6,285 bases of DNA from Bacteroidales bacterium (GTDB taxonomy: Bacteria; Bacteroidota; Bacteroidia; Bacteroidales; Bacteroidaceae), in assembly GCA_004557285.1 (NCBI GenBank), contig SFEK01000127.1:1-6285 (forward strand), written 5' to 3'. The position numbers and the translations under genes were made by a program. The notes below the pieces were generated by a model. It was not told the origin of the DNA, did not search any database, and worked only from the letters and a program-made list of their open reading frames with translations. Within the stretch, counting starts at the first letter, position 1; each line of letters opens with the position of its first letter. Below, piece after piece: positions 6,132 through 6,285 of the stretch.

Positions 6132-6184
6132 CCGCCAAAACGCTTTGCAGCGTCATCCCCGAGGCGGTTTCGTATGATGACGCT
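6132..6184 (-). other. Structured leader or operator of the basic-protein gene
   Basis: AGCGTCATC (6149-6157) and GATGACGCT (6176-6184) form a perfect 9-bp inverted repeat. The arm at 6149-6153 can instead pair with ACGCT at 6140-6144 through a 4-nt loop, inside an outer CCGCC/GGCGG stem (6132-6136 with 6163-6167). These folds exclude each other. The predicted transcription start, near 6180, falls inside the right arm, so the 9-bp repeat may act as a DNA operator while the inner hairpins act in the RNA leader. Confidence 0.5.
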
Positions 6185-6185
6185 T

Positions 6186-6217
6186 CAAAATTATGATAAA
6201 ATCAAATGCCAAACAAA
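6186..6217 (-). promoter_or_regulatory. Bacteroidetes-type promoter of the basic-protein gene
   Basis: On the minus strand TTTG (6217-6214) and TAATTTTG (6193-6186) match the -33 and -7 consensus (TTTG and TAnnTTTG) completely, with a 20-nt spacer inside the usual 19-21 range. The start should lie near 6180, about 70 nt before the ATG at 6110. This is the best promoter match in the window. Confidence 0.82.
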
Positions 6218-6232
6218 TATTCTTCTGATTAT

Positions 6233-6259
6233 AATGGTTCTTTACTTCTTGGAACCATT
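6233..6259 (-). promoter_or_regulatory. 27-nt dyad element, copy 2 (candidate regulator site)
   Basis: On the minus strand the arms AATGGTTC and GAACCATT are a perfect 8-bp inverted repeat around an 11-nt centre. It matches the element at 5707-5733 in 25 of 27 positions, in the same orientation, and is also separated from its -33 box by 15 nt. The dyad symmetry suits a dimeric DNA-binding protein. Confidence 0.72.
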
Positions 6260-6285
6260 CCGTGAGTGCTTTTCAACCTTTGTCA

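Noticed and set aside
5944..6156. Minus-strand 70-codon frame starting in the leader of the basic-protein gene
   Set aside because: It overlaps that gene out of frame and turns into low-quality sequence; the ATG at 6156 lies inside the 9-bp dyad. A short upstream peptide role cannot be excluded but has no support.

Overview
The window looks like Bacteroidales DNA, most likely from Prevotella or a close relative. Three things point there. There is a DUF6371-type protein, a family I know almost only from Bacteroidetes mobile elements. Two promoters fit the Bacteroidetes consensus (TTTG, about 20 nt, TAnnTTTG). Start codons are preceded by A-rich leaders, mostly without a strong Shine-Dalgarno sequence. 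The genus is an inference.

Layout from left to right. (1) 3-611, plus strand: the 3' part of a DUF6371/Toprim-like gene, cut by the window edge. (2) 612-1099: a gene-free stretch rich in structure. It holds a chain of six overlapping alternative hairpins (695-778), another palindrome (806-821), a terminator-like hairpin (846-881), an inverted repeat framing three phased TGTCCC units (914-957), and a strong terminator (1040-1079) for the gene to its right. (3) 1100-2260, minus strand: a single gene for a 386-residue protein with a possible nuclease-like N-terminal part and a glycine-zipper, membrane-type C-terminal part. (4) 2496-5608, minus strand: a compact three-gene operon. It is read as a 150-residue protein, then its 169-residue paralog, then a 685-residue Pif1-like helicase with a helical C-terminal extension. 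(5) 5736-6110, minus strand: a small, very basic protein of unknown function with its own promoter and a structured leader.

The best evidence that blocks 4 and 5 form one unit is regulatory. Each has a good Bacteroidetes promoter, and a near-identical 27-nt dyad element (25 of 27 bases) sits upstream of both, at exactly the same distance from the -33 box. This suggests one shared regulator for the basic protein and for the paralog-paralog-helicase operon. I know of no named system with this composition. An accessory DNA-processing module (defence, mobile-element maintenance or recombination) is a reasonable guess, not a demonstration.
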